A stretch of 25,327 nucleotides of DNA from SURF-32 sp964648365 (GTDB lineage: Bacteria; Planctomycetota; Phycisphaerae; UBA1845). The position numbers were made by a program, and so were the translations under genes. The DNA lies in the NCBI GenBank assembly GCA_964648365.1, contig CAZYLK010000082.1, forward strand, positions 1 to 25,327, in the 5' to 3' direction. Position 1 is the stretch's first letter. Each line of letters begins with the position of its first letter. Positions 25,045-25,327 of this stretch are shown here, in pieces. Under the pieces are notes generated by a model. That model did not search any database and was not told the origin of the DNA. It was given only the letters and a program-made list of their open reading frames with translations.

Positions 25045-25327
25045 ATGAGGCTCCAAATGCTGGTGGGATGGCTGGCGGCCATCACCTTCGTGGCCGTGCT
25101 GGCGGCGCAGCCGGTTCAGGCAGACTGCAGCGGCCGTGAGAAGCTCCGCACGCGCTGCAAGGTTCTCAACGAAGGGAACAACAAGCTGAAGGTGGTCGTG
25201 CTGCGCAGCGAGGCCAATTCGAGCGTCGAGGTGTTGCTGGACGGTGAACCGATCGGCGACATCGAGACCAACTCGAAGGGGAAGGGAAAGCTGATCCGGA
25301 CCGGCGTGTCCGACGGCGCCCACACGG
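25045..25327 (+). CDS. Small secreted protein, incomplete at window end
   Basis: The frame opens at the ATG at 25045 with AGGAGG 6 bases upstream and is still open at the last base, giving 94 residues. Residues 1-26 are a signal peptide (core LAAITFVAVLAA, cleavage near VQA-D). The mature start CSGREKLRTRCKVLNEGNNKLK, read as C-x-x-x-x-KL-x-x-x-CK then LKVVVL, resembles the last domain of the metalloprotease (C-x-x-x-KKLKGKCK, then LKAVAKL), and both continue with a strand ending in a D and a Lys/Gly-rich turn. A small beta-domain of unknown role is likely. It may be co-transcribed with the six-cysteine repeat gene, 85 bases upstream. Confidence 0.75.
   Translation, partial: MRLQMLVGWLAAITFVAVLAAQPVQADCSGREKLRTRCKVLNEGNNKLKVVVLRSEANSSVEVLLDGEPIGDIETNSKGKGKLIRTGVSDGAHT

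Overview
The window is GC-rich chromosomal DNA that looks like a planctomycete, probably of Phycisphaerae type. The main clues are prepilin signals of the GFTLIELLVVIAIIALLIS class followed by LLPSLQKAR, very large secreted proteins made of LamG, thrombospondin type 3 and PKD-like modules, six-cysteine ACCLPDG-type repeats, and the tail of a planctomycete-style WD40 protein. Nothing resembles a phage, plasmid, CRISPR array or classical defence island. This assignment is inferred from protein style only.

Layout. Positions 33-3719 (minus) hold three tandem paralogous pseudopilin-like genes, each with its own roughly 270-300 base upstream region; the one at the window edge is truncated. Positions 3992-13180 (minus) are one 3062-residue exported modular protein with three LamG modules, many calcium-binding TSP3-type repeats, a CARDB module, ten 33-residue Cys/Asp repeats, three PKD-like modules and a conserved C-terminal domain. 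A 497-base divergent spacer separates it from a small secreted protein (13678-14136). Positions 14191-14749 are a scar: the 3' end of a WD40 gene, the left end of an IS21-type element with the first 40 or so codons of istA, and an intact tRNA-Gly(TCC) whose 3' end abuts the IS remnant. Positions 15103-18567 (plus) look like a glycan operon: two CgeB-like glycosyltransferase paralogues and an FkbM-family methyltransferase. A bPH_2-type membrane protein follows (18653-19432). The right end carries five exported proteins: twin 189-residue proteins of unknown family, a metzincin-like metalloprotease, a protein of five six-cysteine repeats, and the start of a small secreted protein that resembles the C-terminal domain of the protease.

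How the parts may fit. Eleven of the fifteen protein genes encode exported or pilin-like products and three more are of glycan-modification type, so the region reads as a cell-surface or extracellular-matrix locus. Tandem duplication is the recurring theme (three pilins, two glycosyltransferases, two 189-residue proteins, three LamG modules, ten 33-residue repeats, five six-cysteine repeats). That they act together is inference from proximity. Recognisable sigma-70-like promoters precede the third pilin gene, the tRNA and the protease gene. Clear intrinsic terminators follow the second pilin gene and the first 189-residue gene.
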